Positions 16,723 through 25,112 of a stretch of 64,000 bases of DNA are shown piece by piece. The notes under the pieces are model-generated. The model was not told where the DNA came from. It made no database searches and was given only the letters and a program-made list of their open reading frames with translations. This stretch comes from Alteromonas lipotrueiana (GTDB lineage: Bacteria; Pseudomonadota; Gammaproteobacteria; Enterobacterales; Alteromonadaceae). A program made the translations under genes and the position numbers. Each line of letters begins with the position of its first letter. Positions within the stretch are counted from its first letter, which is position 1. The stretch covers positions 1 through 64,000 of the forward strand of contig NZ_JAESDK010000005.1 of assembly GCF_019249245.1 (NCBI RefSeq), read 5' to 3'.

Positions 16723-17721
16723 ATGATGCTGGCGTGGATTAGAACACTGATAATAACTTGCTTGCTTTACGCCCCCCTGTGCGCGGGTTTTGACATCATC
16801 GCGCACCGCGGGGCCTCAGGTTATCTGCCGGAGCATACTCTGGCGGCAGCCACTCTTGCCCATAGCCAGCGCCCTGACTTCATCGAGCAAGATGTAGTGA
16901 TGACCAAAGATCATATCCCAGTGGTCTTACATGATATTCAATTGCAGGATGTGACTAATGTTGAGCAGGTCTTTCCCGACCGCCACCGCGCCGATCAACA
17001 CTTTTATGCTATCGACTTTACGCTGGCCGAGCTACGCCGGCTAAGTATACATGAACGCCATAATTCTCAGGGCGAAGCAGTTTTCAGCCAGCGTTATCAA
17101 GGTGACAGTGCCGGATTTCGCATCGCTACCCTAACAGAACACATTGAGCTTATAGCCGAACTTAACCGACAGTTTGCTGTTAATGTCGGCTTGTATGTTG
17201 AGATTAAAGCACCCGCCTGGCACCGACGCCAGGGTGTGGATATTTCTGCCAGAGTAGTAGCGCTGATTCAGCAGCAGGTCGACCCTAAAATGCCCGTCGT
17301 ACTCCAGTGCTTTGATTTTGCCGAAACGCAACGCATCAGGACTACGTTAGAATATAAGGGTCAGTTGATTCAATTGGTAGGCGAAAACAGTTGGAATGAG
17401 TCCAATACTGACTATCAATGGCTCATAAGTGATGCTGGTCTTAAAGAAGTAGCCGAAGTAGCGGATGGGTTAGGTCCATGGTTACCCCAACTTTATGAGC
17501 TTACCTCATCGAAGACACTTAACGTACCAGACTGGGTCTACAGGGCTCACGAACACGGGCTTTTGTTGCATCCATATACTTATCGGCAGGACGCCCTGCC
17601 CGACAACCTCAGCGGTACCAGGCTTATTCGTTATTTGCAACACACCGCTAGGGTTCAGGGTTTGTTTACCGATCAGGTACCGGCAGTCAAAGCCCGCCTC
17701 AGTAATAAAGCGAATAATTAG
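16723..17721 (+). CDS. glpQ: glycerophosphodiester phosphodiesterase, periplasmic
   Basis: The 332-residue protein has a signal peptide (to about residue 22) and the GDPD signature IAHRGASGYLPEHT with both catalytic histidines conserved (second in VVLHDIQL). It cleaves glycerophosphodiesters to glycerol-3-phosphate and an alcohol. Length fits periplasmic GlpQ. Its stop overlaps the convergent motY stop by four bases. The symbol is by family; an orthology check was not possible. Confidence 0.87.
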   Translation: MMLAWIRTLIITCLLYAPLCAGFDIIAHRGASGYLPEHTLAAATLAHSQRPDFIEQDVVMTKDHIPVVLHDIQLQDVTNVEQVFPDRHRADQHFYAIDFTLAELRRLSIHERHNSQGEAVFSQRYQGDSAGFRIATLTEHIELIAELNRQFAVNVGLYVEIKAPAWHRRQGVDISARVVALIQQQVDPKMPVVLQCFDFAETQRIRTTLEYKGQLIQLVGENSWNESNTDYQWLISDAGLKEVAEVADGLGPWLPQLYELTSSKTLNVPDWVYRAHEHGLLLHPYTYRQDALPDNLSGTRLIRYLQHTARVQGLFTDQVPAVKARLSNKANN

Positions 17722-18590
17722 CCTTTTGACAAACGAACCACTACACGCCGGTTTAATGCGCGGCTATCGCTGGTGGTATTAGGGGCGATGTGCCGCTTCT
17801 CGCCGTGGCCGTTGACCTCTATTCGGTCGTCTGCCACCCCCAACGCCGTTAAATAGCCCTTAACATCGCCTGCGCGCTTTTCGGAAAGTTGCTCATTAGT
17901 CCAGCGACCTCCGTAGCTGTCGGTATAGCCATCTAATAAGACCAAATCTAAGCTGCTGTCTTCTTTTAAGTATTCACCAATCATGGTGAGGCGCTTTTGC
18001 GAATATTTTGTCAACTCGGTACTATTTTTTTCATACGAAAGTACGGTGTAAGCGATATCGTCAAAACTATAAGGCAGCAGCTGTGACACACACTGCACAA
18101 ATTTATGATAGATGGGACGGAAGTTACTGGCATTAAGAGCAACCGCCACCTGATCATGTCGGTTGTACCAGTCCTGATAATAAAGGGTTGGCCAAAAGCC
18201 TTTTTCGAGTTCGCTTAGCATAGTCCAGGCGGCCTCTTCGGGTAAATCACCATGGTATTGCTTACGTAGCTGCATATTGGCAATTTTTCGTGGCATTTGC
18301 CCCGGCATCCAATTAGGCGGTACAGCATAGACAGAGGCTATCGAAAACTTTTTCGGCAGCAGCGCCATTTGCATATCAAATTCCATGTTCAGCTGTTTAG
18401 AAGCCACGCTGACAAATTTAGCTTCACCGTAACCGGGGACTTTGTGACTCAGCTCACATTGTAAACGAGAAGGGTCTGCAATAGCCCAGTCAGAGCTTTC
18501 TATTGAGGCAGAATAATGACGCATAGCGCCAAAAGCGGGCAAGCTGCACATTAAGCCCAGCGCAATTATTAAGCCTTGCCTGATGATCAT
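17718..18590 (-). CDS. motY: MotY-like sodium-driven flagellar motor protein
   Basis: The 290-residue protein starts at ATG 18590, giving a signal peptide (IIALGLMCSLPAFG); a longer upstream frame lacks support. The mature N-terminal region (MRHYSASIESSDW) is typical of MotY, and the C-terminus is an OmpA-like peptidoglycan-binding domain (LDGYTDSYGGRWTNEQLSEK, then RVEVNGHGE-like). MotY forms the T-ring that anchors PomAB stators in the polar sodium-driven flagellum. The divergent neighbour rnt is the same as in Vibrio and Shewanella. Confidence 0.9.
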   Translation of the reverse strand: MIIRQGLIIALGLMCSLPAFGAMRHYSASIESSDWAIADPSRLQCELSHKVPGYGEAKFVSVASKQLNMEFDMQMALLPKKFSIASVYAVPPNWMPGQMPRKIANMQLRKQYHGDLPEEAAWTMLSELEKGFWPTLYYQDWYNRHDQVAVALNASNFRPIYHKFVQCVSQLLPYSFDDIAYTVLSYEKNSTELTKYSQKRLTMIGEYLKEDSSLDLVLLDGYTDSYGGRWTNEQLSEKRAGDVKGYLTALGVADDRIEVNGHGEKRHIAPNTTSDSRALNRRVVVRLSKG

Positions 18591-18810
18591 TGTTCTATAC
18601 ACCGTGCTATATTCTATGTTTAGGGTATCGTCATAAACCAAAAAAAGTTTAGCACACATTTGCCATGTTGCCCGACTAGCTGGATGGGCGCTTAACAAGC
18701 GGGCAAAGCTGGATATACCTGACCATAGCTGAGATAATTTGCTACGGTTCGCGTATTTAGTGGGGCAGCCCGCTGAAACCGAAATTATTTTGCCTGCCTT
18801 CAGAGGAATT

Positions 18811-19485
18811 ATGTCAGACGATAACACCCCCTTGTCTACGCGCTTTCGCGGTTATTTTCCGGTCGTCATAGACGTCGAAACCGCTGGCTTTAACGCCGCC
18901 ACCGATGCCATTCTTGAAATAGCAGCTGTTACATTAAAAATGGACGAACATGGCAATTTGGTCTCTGACCAAACCTTTCACGCCCATATCGAGCCGTTTG
19001 AAGGTGCTAATCTGGAGCCGGCTGCTCTGGAGTTTAATGGTATTGATCCCACTTGTGCTCTGCGGGGTGCCATTGATGAAACCCAGGCAATGAAAGACTT
19101 GTGTAAAACCATTCGCAAAGCGCAAAAGGCCGCCGGATGCCAGCGTTCTGTCATAGTGGCGCACAATGCTACTTTTGATCAAAGCTTTGTGAATGCGGCC
19201 ATTGAACGCAGTAGTATAAAACGCACCCCTTTTCATCCTTTTGTCTCGTTTGACACCACCAGCCTGGCGGGTCTGGCTTTAGGGCAAACGGTATTAGTTA
19301 AAGCATGCAGAGCCGCTGGCATTGCGTTTGATCAAAGTGAGGCGCACAGTGCTTTATACGATACCCAACGTACTGCTGAGCTTTTTTGCTATATGGTAAA
19401 CCGCTACAAGGCTTTAGGCGGCTGGCCATTGCCGGCTCAAAGTACTGACAATAATAACGTATCAGACTCCCCTGCTTCTGAGTAA
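18811..19485 (+). CDS. rnt: ribonuclease T
   Basis: The 224-residue protein is a DEDD exoribonuclease: first acidic pair in [20 protein letters not shown] in the middle and [16 protein letters not shown] at the end. RNase T trims 3' ends of tRNA, 5S and 23S rRNA. The start at 18811 is chosen because AGAGGA lies just upstream; a longer frame would add 24 unsupported residues. It is divergent from motY. Confidence 0.93.
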   Translation: MSDDNTPLSTRFRGYFPVVIDVETAGFNAATDAILEIAAVTLKMDEHGNLVSDQTFHAHIEPFEGANLEPAALEFNGIDPTCALRGAIDETQAMKDLCKTIRKAQKAAGCQRSVIVAHNATFDQSFVNAAIERSSIKRTPFHPFVSFDTTSLAGLALGQTVLVKACRAAGIAFDQSEAHSALYDTQRTAELFCYMVNRYKALGGWPLPAQSTDNNNVSDSPASE

Positions 19486-19898
19486 AGAGCCCATTACGGC
19501 CGTTTAATCGATGTAGTCATCTAAAACCCACTAACTAAAAAGTCGGCGTAATAGCCCTGATAAGCCAAGGTTCAACTATCGGGATTCTTACATTGCCGGC
19601 TTTTTGCATATGTCTACCATTGTACAGTAAATGGAAACAATGGCTTTTTGCGATAACCGCTCTGGTATAGGACTATGCTCTGACACTGGACTGCTCTGAC
19701 ACTGGACAGTCACACCTGCGGTACGGTCGTAACAATTTGCTCGGTAAATTTTTATCAGTGCTTTTTTATCGATGCTCACTTTAGTTAGCGCTAACTTTTC
19801 AGATAACCCACCCATTATGAGCGTTTAAAAAAGAATCAACCCCGAAATTTGCAAACGCGAATGATTTTCATCCCAATCTGTCTTGCATTGTGTGCAAA
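19486..19898. other. gene-poor stretch between rnt and bfd, with a 16-bp tandem duplication
   Basis: GCTCTGACACTGGAC occurs at 19677-19691 and again at 19693-19707. A 75-residue open frame on the minus strand (19588-19815) spans this duplication and matches nothing I know; I do not call it as a gene. Otherwise nothing is seen. Confidence 0.4.
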
Positions 19899-19913
19899 TA
19901 GCAATTATTATCA
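19899..19913. promoter_or_regulatory. Fur-box-like site upstream of bfd
   Basis: TAGCAAT-T-ATTATCA matches the 7-1-7 Fur pattern (TGATAAT-N-ATTATCA) at 11 of 14 positions, with the right half perfect. It lies 29 bases before the bfd start, suited to iron-dependent repression of bfd. Confidence 0.6.
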
Positions 19914-19941
19914 TTTATATAACGTTTACGGGGTTAATCAG

Positions 19942-20136
19942 ATGTACGTATGTATGTGTTACGGCGTGACAGACAAAGCAATAATACAGGCGGTAGAAAA
20001 GCACGGCGCCGGTAATTTGCGTGAACTTCGTGAAGTTATGGACATCGGCAGTCAGTGTGGTAAATGTATCAGCATGGCTCAACAAGTTATCGATTCAACC
20101 ATTATCGACGAATCACTGTTTCGCGAAGTATGCTAA
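19942..20136 (+). CDS. bfd: bacterioferritin-associated ferredoxin
   Basis: The 64-residue protein is a BFD-like [2Fe-2S] protein: CMCYGVTD at the N-terminus and GSQCGKC near residue 50 supply the four cysteines. Bfd reduces the bacterioferritin core to release iron under iron limitation. The start at 19942 gives the normal length; the longer frame adds 31 residues without support. The upstream Fur-like box fits the known regulation. Confidence 0.9.
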   Translation: MYVCMCYGVTDKAIIQAVEKHGAGNLRELREVMDIGSQCGKCISMAQQVIDSTIIDESLFREVC

Positions 20137-20174
20137 TTCAGCCTCGTCTTCTTTTGCTCAATCTGGGTAAGTAA

Positions 20175-23057
20175 TTAAAAGGTAAAACGCGCTTCTGCAT
20201 AATAAAAGCCGCCATTTATTCCCCCTGGCGCGGTCGCAGGATATTTTGCGCCTACTTCACCCCGATAAGGGTTCAACTGCGGATAGGTATTAAAAACATT
20301 TTTTGCACCTATCGCCAAAGTAAGTTGCTCGGTAACCAACCATCCCAATTCAACATCTAAAGTAAACATCGGCTTACCATTGATGTCAAAGCCCGCTGCG
20401 GCATCCAGATGATCCTCATAATAGCTTCCAAAATACCCCCCCCGCCAAAATACGGAAAATGCCTGCCAATACTGTTTTAACGTAACGGTAGCCCGATGCG
20501 CCGGTAAGTTGCTTTCGAGCATATTGATGCGAGCACTGGTCAGATTTGGGGCGTAAATGATATCGTCCGTTTCGGTTTGTGTAGGATACAAGGTGACACT
20601 GTCTACTTCGGTATGCGTCCAATTGTAAGCAGCCGTCAGCTCGTTGGTGACGGCGCCTGTGGCAAAGTTGTAATTTAAAACTAAATCTAAGCCTTGAGTA
20701 TGAGTATCAAAATCGTTCGTAAAAAATTTTGCCGCACCATATTCATCTGCTCCCTCAATACCCTGGCGTTCCAATGCGGTGATGTCACTTGGGGTCAGCG
20801 CGATAGCCGAGGTCGTGCTAATTCGGTTTTTTAGTTTTATGTTGAAATAATCCAGGGTCAGGTAAAACTGTTCGCTCCACATTGCCACAGCGCCCAGGCT
20901 AACATTAACCGAGCGTTCCGGGCTTAATGCATTGGCTCCCAGCTGCTGAGATATAGGATGTGTCGGCGGTAGTGTTGCCTGATCTTGCAATCCCTGAGCT
21001 GAATAGGCAGTCGTTACGTTAATCACATTACTCTGTCCCACCGTGGGTGCTTTGAAACCGGAACTTAGCGAGCCACGCAACGCGTAGGATTCAGTCATTT
21101 GCCACCGGCTGCTGAATTTTCCGTTAAATGTACTGCCAAAATCCGAATAATGTTCTAACCGAACCGCCAACCCTGCCTCTAAATTTGTATGCAGCTGACT
21201 TTCAGCATCGGCATACAATGCCCAGTTCTGGCGGCTCCAGTGGCCGGCGGTTTGTGGCTGATACCCGGGAAACCCATTCGAACCGATACTGAATCCCTGC
21301 GCTGTCTGGGTGGCCTGATCAAATGCATAGGGCCCGGTTTGCCACGACAACTCATCTCCTTCACGCTGATGATAAGTTTCTCTTCGCCATTCTGCGCCTA
21401 CCCCTAGATAAACAGGTTCAGGCAGTCCGATTATCGCCGGTCCGGCGAGGTCAAAATTAAATGTTCGCTCTATTTGCGAAACCGCGCCCGGAGAAAATCG
21501 CAAAGGCGATTCAGGACCCAAAGAAGGATTCACAGTATCTATCAGTTCATAGGCAATATTCGAATACCCAGCGCCAAAACTTATGTCGTACTGCCACTGT
21601 GAAAAAAGCTGCCCTTCTATACCACCAAACAAAGAAGCATCTTCAATAATGCCACCAAACTGTGGAGTAAATCCCCCTTCAAACCATTCATTAAAGGCAA
21701 AGCAGTTTGCCCCCAGTGCAGTGCTGTTATCTGCTATTTGCTGATAATCAGATTGATTCAATACATTAGGCTCGGTAATTTGGATATCAGGACATTGAAT
21801 CCCGGTGTTCAACCCATCCAGGTCAGCCACCAGCAATACTAACTCATCGCCCTGAGGCTGACTAAACACCCCACTACGAAAATGAGGATGGCGATAAAAA
21901 AAGCCTCCCCCGGTTTTACGTCGTGCGGCATTACTAAAGCCATAAAGACGATGGTTGCTATTAATATCATACCCTGCATTTGCCGCCAGTTTTATATCGT
22001 GGTCAACTGCCAGCGACCCCCATACTTGAGCCGGGCTGGCCACCTGATGATTACCGGCATCAATAAGTGCCTGAGCATCATCCCGCTGAACCGAACGCGC
22101 GGTAGAGTTTTGCTGACGATACTCTGCTGACAAATTTAAAAAACCATTGGTAGATAATGGCAAACCCACATTAGCCTGAAACTGAACCAGTTCGCCATCA
22201 CCCGCCCCATACTGACCGGTTTTTACAGCCACAGTGCCGCCTTCATCTGCGTCTTTTAAAACAAAATTAATCACCCCCGCAATAGCATCTGAACCATATT
22301 GCGCTGCGGCACCATCGCGCAATATCTCGACTTGCTTCATAGCACTGGCGGGCAACACTGAAATATCCGGGCCCTGCGCGCCGTCTGACAACCCACCGCC
22401 CAAAAAGGTAATAACCGCAGAGCGATGCCGGCGTTTACCATTTAATAAGAGTAAAGTGTGGTCAGATGCCATACCCCGAAGATTGGCAGGCCGAACGAGA
22501 CTGGTGGCATCATTAATGGGCTGGTCGTTTACATTTAAAGAGGGCACCGCTGAAGCAAGCATACCTAAGAGATCGGCACCGGCTTGTGCTTTGAAAGTAT
22601 CACTTGTGAGTATGTCTAAAGGTACCGCAGAGGAAACGACCGAGCGTGAGGTATTACGCGAGCCAACAATAGCAATGCGTTCAAGCGAAAAGGTTTCGGG
22701 CTCGTCGCTAATGTCAGATGTCTTAACCACCGGAGCCGTGGTCTTTGAAATCTCATCAACATGTCTTACGGTAAGCATACCGCGGGCATCCACCTGAACC
22801 GCTAGTTCGGTACCCTGTAACAATGCCTGCAAACCTTCCTGGAGCGTAAATTTTCCGGTAAGTGGGTTTGCTTTTACCTGCTGGGCCAGCTCATAAGAAA
22901 ATAATAAGGTGGTGTCGGCCTGTCGGGCGAACTCAGTCAGTGCTTCATCGGCACTTTGCGCCTGAATAGAAAATTCGAAGACTTGTTTGGCATGCACACC
23001 AAAAGAGACCGCACTAAGCAGGCCTATTTTAAGAAACCATTTACCAAACCTGGACAT
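20175..23057 (-). CDS. TonB-dependent receptor with N-terminal secretin/TonB short domain (FecA-type)
   Basis: The 960-residue protein has a signal peptide, an STN domain (residues about 28-100, FSIQAQSADEALTEFARQAD), a plug (RSVVSSAVPLDIL to about residue 270) and a beta-barrel ending in a C-terminal FYYAEARFTF. The STN domain signals to the FecR anti-sigma factor encoded upstream. The barrel contains two cysteines around GIQCPD and GANCFAFNE, conserved in the paralogue at 25113-27704. Ligand unknown: a siderophore is possible, but so are sugars or peptides, which large Alteromonas receptors often carry. Confidence 0.9.
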   Translation of the reverse strand: MSRFGKWFLKIGLLSAVSFGVHAKQVFEFSIQAQSADEALTEFARQADTTLLFSYELAQQVKANPLTGKFTLQEGLQALLQGTELAVQVDARGMLTVRHVDEISKTTAPVVKTSDISDEPETFSLERIAIVGSRNTSRSVVSSAVPLDILTSDTFKAQAGADLLGMLASAVPSLNVNDQPINDATSLVRPANLRGMASDHTLLLLNGKRRHRSAVITFLGGGLSDGAQGPDISVLPASAMKQVEILRDGAAAQYGSDAIAGVINFVLKDADEGGTVAVKTGQYGAGDGELVQFQANVGLPLSTNGFLNLSAEYRQQNSTARSVQRDDAQALIDAGNHQVASPAQVWGSLAVDHDIKLAANAGYDINSNHRLYGFSNAARRKTGGGFFYRHPHFRSGVFSQPQGDELVLLVADLDGLNTGIQCPDIQITEPNVLNQSDYQQIADNSTALGANCFAFNEWFEGGFTPQFGGIIEDASLFGGIEGQLFSQWQYDISFGAGYSNIAYELIDTVNPSLGPESPLRFSPGAVSQIERTFNFDLAGPAIIGLPEPVYLGVGAEWRRETYHQREGDELSWQTGPYAFDQATQTAQGFSIGSNGFPGYQPQTAGHWSRQNWALYADAESQLHTNLEAGLAVRLEHYSDFGSTFNGKFSSRWQMTESYALRGSLSSGFKAPTVGQSNVINVTTAYSAQGLQDQATLPPTHPISQQLGANALSPERSVNVSLGAVAMWSEQFYLTLDYFNIKLKNRISTTSAIALTPSDITALERQGIEGADEYGAAKFFTNDFDTHTQGLDLVLNYNFATGAVTNELTAAYNWTHTEVDSVTLYPTQTETDDIIYAPNLTSARINMLESNLPAHRATVTLKQYWQAFSVFWRGGYFGSYYEDHLDAAAGFDINGKPMFTLDVELGWLVTEQLTLAIGAKNVFNTYPQLNPYRGEVGAKYPATAPGGINGGFYYAEARFTF

Positions 23058-23263
23058 AGCTATAAACGGTCACCCACGCACCAAACTGCCTTTTTGGGTA
23101 AAAGGCAGTCAGTAAGCACCGAACCAACTGTGTTAAGTAGAGCCAGAAACCAAAAATACACGAAACAGAAAACCCAAAAACTTTTGGCTATATTGTCACA
23201 ACATATAAGCACATGACAATACGTTGACAGAGTGTCGATACAATTCCACTGTAGCTTTATAAA

Positions 23264-24352
23264 TTAGCCAGCGTTGGACCCAGGTTTTTTATTTGCTTCT
23301 GTGAGCTCAATTGTCATCCCCGTATTACGGGAATGCTCAATATTAAAGCTATTTTTCAGCGCAAACAGCAGACCGCTGATATCGCCAACCTTAAAATATC
23401 CCGCTACGCGTTTTTTTCGTAATTCCGGATCTGCTATTTTGAAGTTAACCGGGGTGTAACGACCAATTTCCTTTAATGCATCTTCTAAAGGCTCGCCTTT
23501 AAATACGATCATACCTTGTTGCCAGGCCAGATCTTGTTGCATAGCATCGGTACTCAGATTGTGTCTTTGACCTACTTCGCCGTTTATATTGGCTTTTTCA
23601 CCCGAAACCAGCAGCTGGCCGCTTTTCGTTGCATCGGGGTTGATCAACGCTGTAGCGTCACTGGCCTGACTATCGGTTATTTTTTCACGAACCAGCACTT
23701 TACCTTCGGTGACCACCAGTTCAAAAGAATCTTCATCGGTGTACTGCATATTAAACGCCGTACCAATCGCGGTAACGGTATTTTCTGCGGCCTCTACAAC
23801 AAAGGGCCGATAGTGGTCGTGTGCGACCGCAAAATGGGCTTCGCCTTTTTGTAGGGTAATTCGACGAATATTATTACTAAACTGAATACTGATAATGGAA
23901 TTCGTGTTTAATTGAACAATACTGCCATCAGCAAGCTTAACCGACCGCTGCTCTCCGATTGCAGTAGCCACACGTCGGCTATTTTGGGCCACCGAGGAGT
24001 TCTGGCCTGCTAACCACGACCAATCAGAAACAAGCCCCAGTAAGAGTATCGTACATACAACCGCAGCCGCTGCGCCATAACGAGCCCGCTGCAACGCTTT
24101 GCCCGCTCGCTGACGTTTGCTGGATGTTTCCAGCTTGTTTGGAAGCTGATTTTTGAGCTCATTTAAGACGCTCATATCATCCCACAGCTCGGCCAGTTCA
24201 AATAAAATCCGACGATGGCCATTACTTGCAGCCATCCATTCATTCAGCTCTTGTTGCTCAACTTTTGTTAACCCGCGGTCAACCCGGCTTATCCATAGCG
24301 AAGCCTGGTCGTAAATATCTTCTTTACTGGTAAACTGACTTATATTGTTCAT
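23264..24352 (-). CDS. FecR-family anti-sigma factor/signal transducer
   Basis: The 362-residue protein has an N-terminal DUF4880-type cytoplasmic domain (ASLWISRVDRGLTKVEQQEL), one transmembrane helix (AAAAVVCTILLLGLVSDW, about residues 94-112), the FecR domain (IGEQRSVKLADGSIVQLNTN) and a C-terminal STN-like domain (DALKEIGRYTPVNFKI). It carries the signal from the outer-membrane receptor to the sigma factor. It overlaps the sigma gene by four bases (ATGA), indicating translational coupling. Confidence 0.92.
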   Translation of the reverse strand: MNNISQFTSKEDIYDQASLWISRVDRGLTKVEQQELNEWMAASNGHRRILFELAELWDDMSVLNELKNQLPNKLETSSKRQRAGKALQRARYGAAAAVVCTILLLGLVSDWSWLAGQNSSVAQNSRRVATAIGEQRSVKLADGSIVQLNTNSIISIQFSNNIRRITLQKGEAHFAVAHDHYRPFVVEAAENTVTAIGTAFNMQYTDEDSFELVVTEGKVLVREKITDSQASDATALINPDATKSGQLLVSGEKANINGEVGQRHNLSTDAMQQDLAWQQGMIVFKGEPLEDALKEIGRYTPVNFKIADPELRKKRVAGYFKVGDISGLLFALKNSFNIEHSRNTGMTIELTEANKKPGSNAG

Positions 24353-24918
24353 CGGCTTCGTACACCCTGACTGCTGGATGATGAGCCGGAAGGTGCCTGA
24401 TTATCGGCCAGCCCAGCCAAATAACGAGAACATAATAACAGCCCCTTCGCGACATGCTTTTCTACCGTACTTTCACTGAGCCCAACCAGTTCAGCAATGT
24501 CCTTTTGCTTCATCTCATATACTTTCTTTAATAAAAATACACGTTTAACTTCGGCAGAAAGAGTATCGGTAGCACGACAAAAATGTATAAAACGCTCTTT
24601 GCTTTCTAAGTGCTTTTCAAGGCTATGACCTACCAAATCGTACGGTAATGCATCCATATTTTCGACAGCATCATTCAACTGGTTAGCCGCGCTCGAAACA
24701 TGGTTCAGCGCCAGGTTTCTTACCGTCCGAAGCATGTAAGTTCGCTCATACTGTATATCCTGGCTAAGACCCGCTTCATAACTTTTTATAAATGCTTCTT
24801 GCACAATATCTTCAATATCGTCTTTGTTGACAATATTGCTTATTGCACGCATTAATTTTGAACGGTACCGGATGTACGTATCCGCCAGTGTTGACTTATG
24901 TGTCATAGGTTGCGTCAA
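24349..24918 (-). CDS. ECF RNA polymerase sigma factor, FecI-type
   Basis: The 189-residue protein has sigma region 2 (DIEDIVQEAFIKSYE) and region 4 (MKQKDIAELVGLSESTVEKH). Such factors drive transcription of the adjacent receptor when FecR is triggered. Followed directly by fecR and the STN-bearing receptor, it completes a cell-surface signalling cassette. Confidence 0.92.
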   Translation of the reverse strand: MTQPMTHKSTLADTYIRYRSKLMRAISNIVNKDDIEDIVQEAFIKSYEAGLSQDIQYERTYMLRTVRNLALNHVSSAANQLNDAVENMDALPYDLVGHSLEKHLESKERFIHFCRATDTLSAEVKRVFLLKKVYEMKQKDIAELVGLSESTVEKHVAKGLLLCSRYLAGLADNQAPSGSSSSSQGVRSR

Positions 24919-25071
24919 ATATGCCTGAAAAAATCCGCCTAATAATGCAGCAGCCTATTGGTTTTGTCATCCTTTTTCGCCTTTTGGCTAAGGAGCAAAA
25001 AAACCGTTTTGGCACAGCATTACCAGTAACTCCTCATTATTTTAAGATAAAAATACTGAGGGCTTACCAGT

Positions 25072-25094
25072 AAAAAGGGGCGACCCTGCGCCCC
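25072..25094 (-). terminator. intrinsic terminator after the second TonB receptor
   Basis: GGGGCG-ACCCTG-CGCCCC forms a 6-bp GC stem (25077-25094) followed on the minus strand by TTTTT. It lies 19 bases past the receptor stop, so this receptor is its own transcription unit, separate from the sigma gene below. Confidence 0.75.
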
Positions 25095-25112
25095 GTTTAA
25101 AAGCCGGATTAA

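Noticed and set aside
19588-19815. 75-residue minus-strand frame before bfd
   Set aside because: Spans a 16-bp duplication, no ribosome site, no family likeness.
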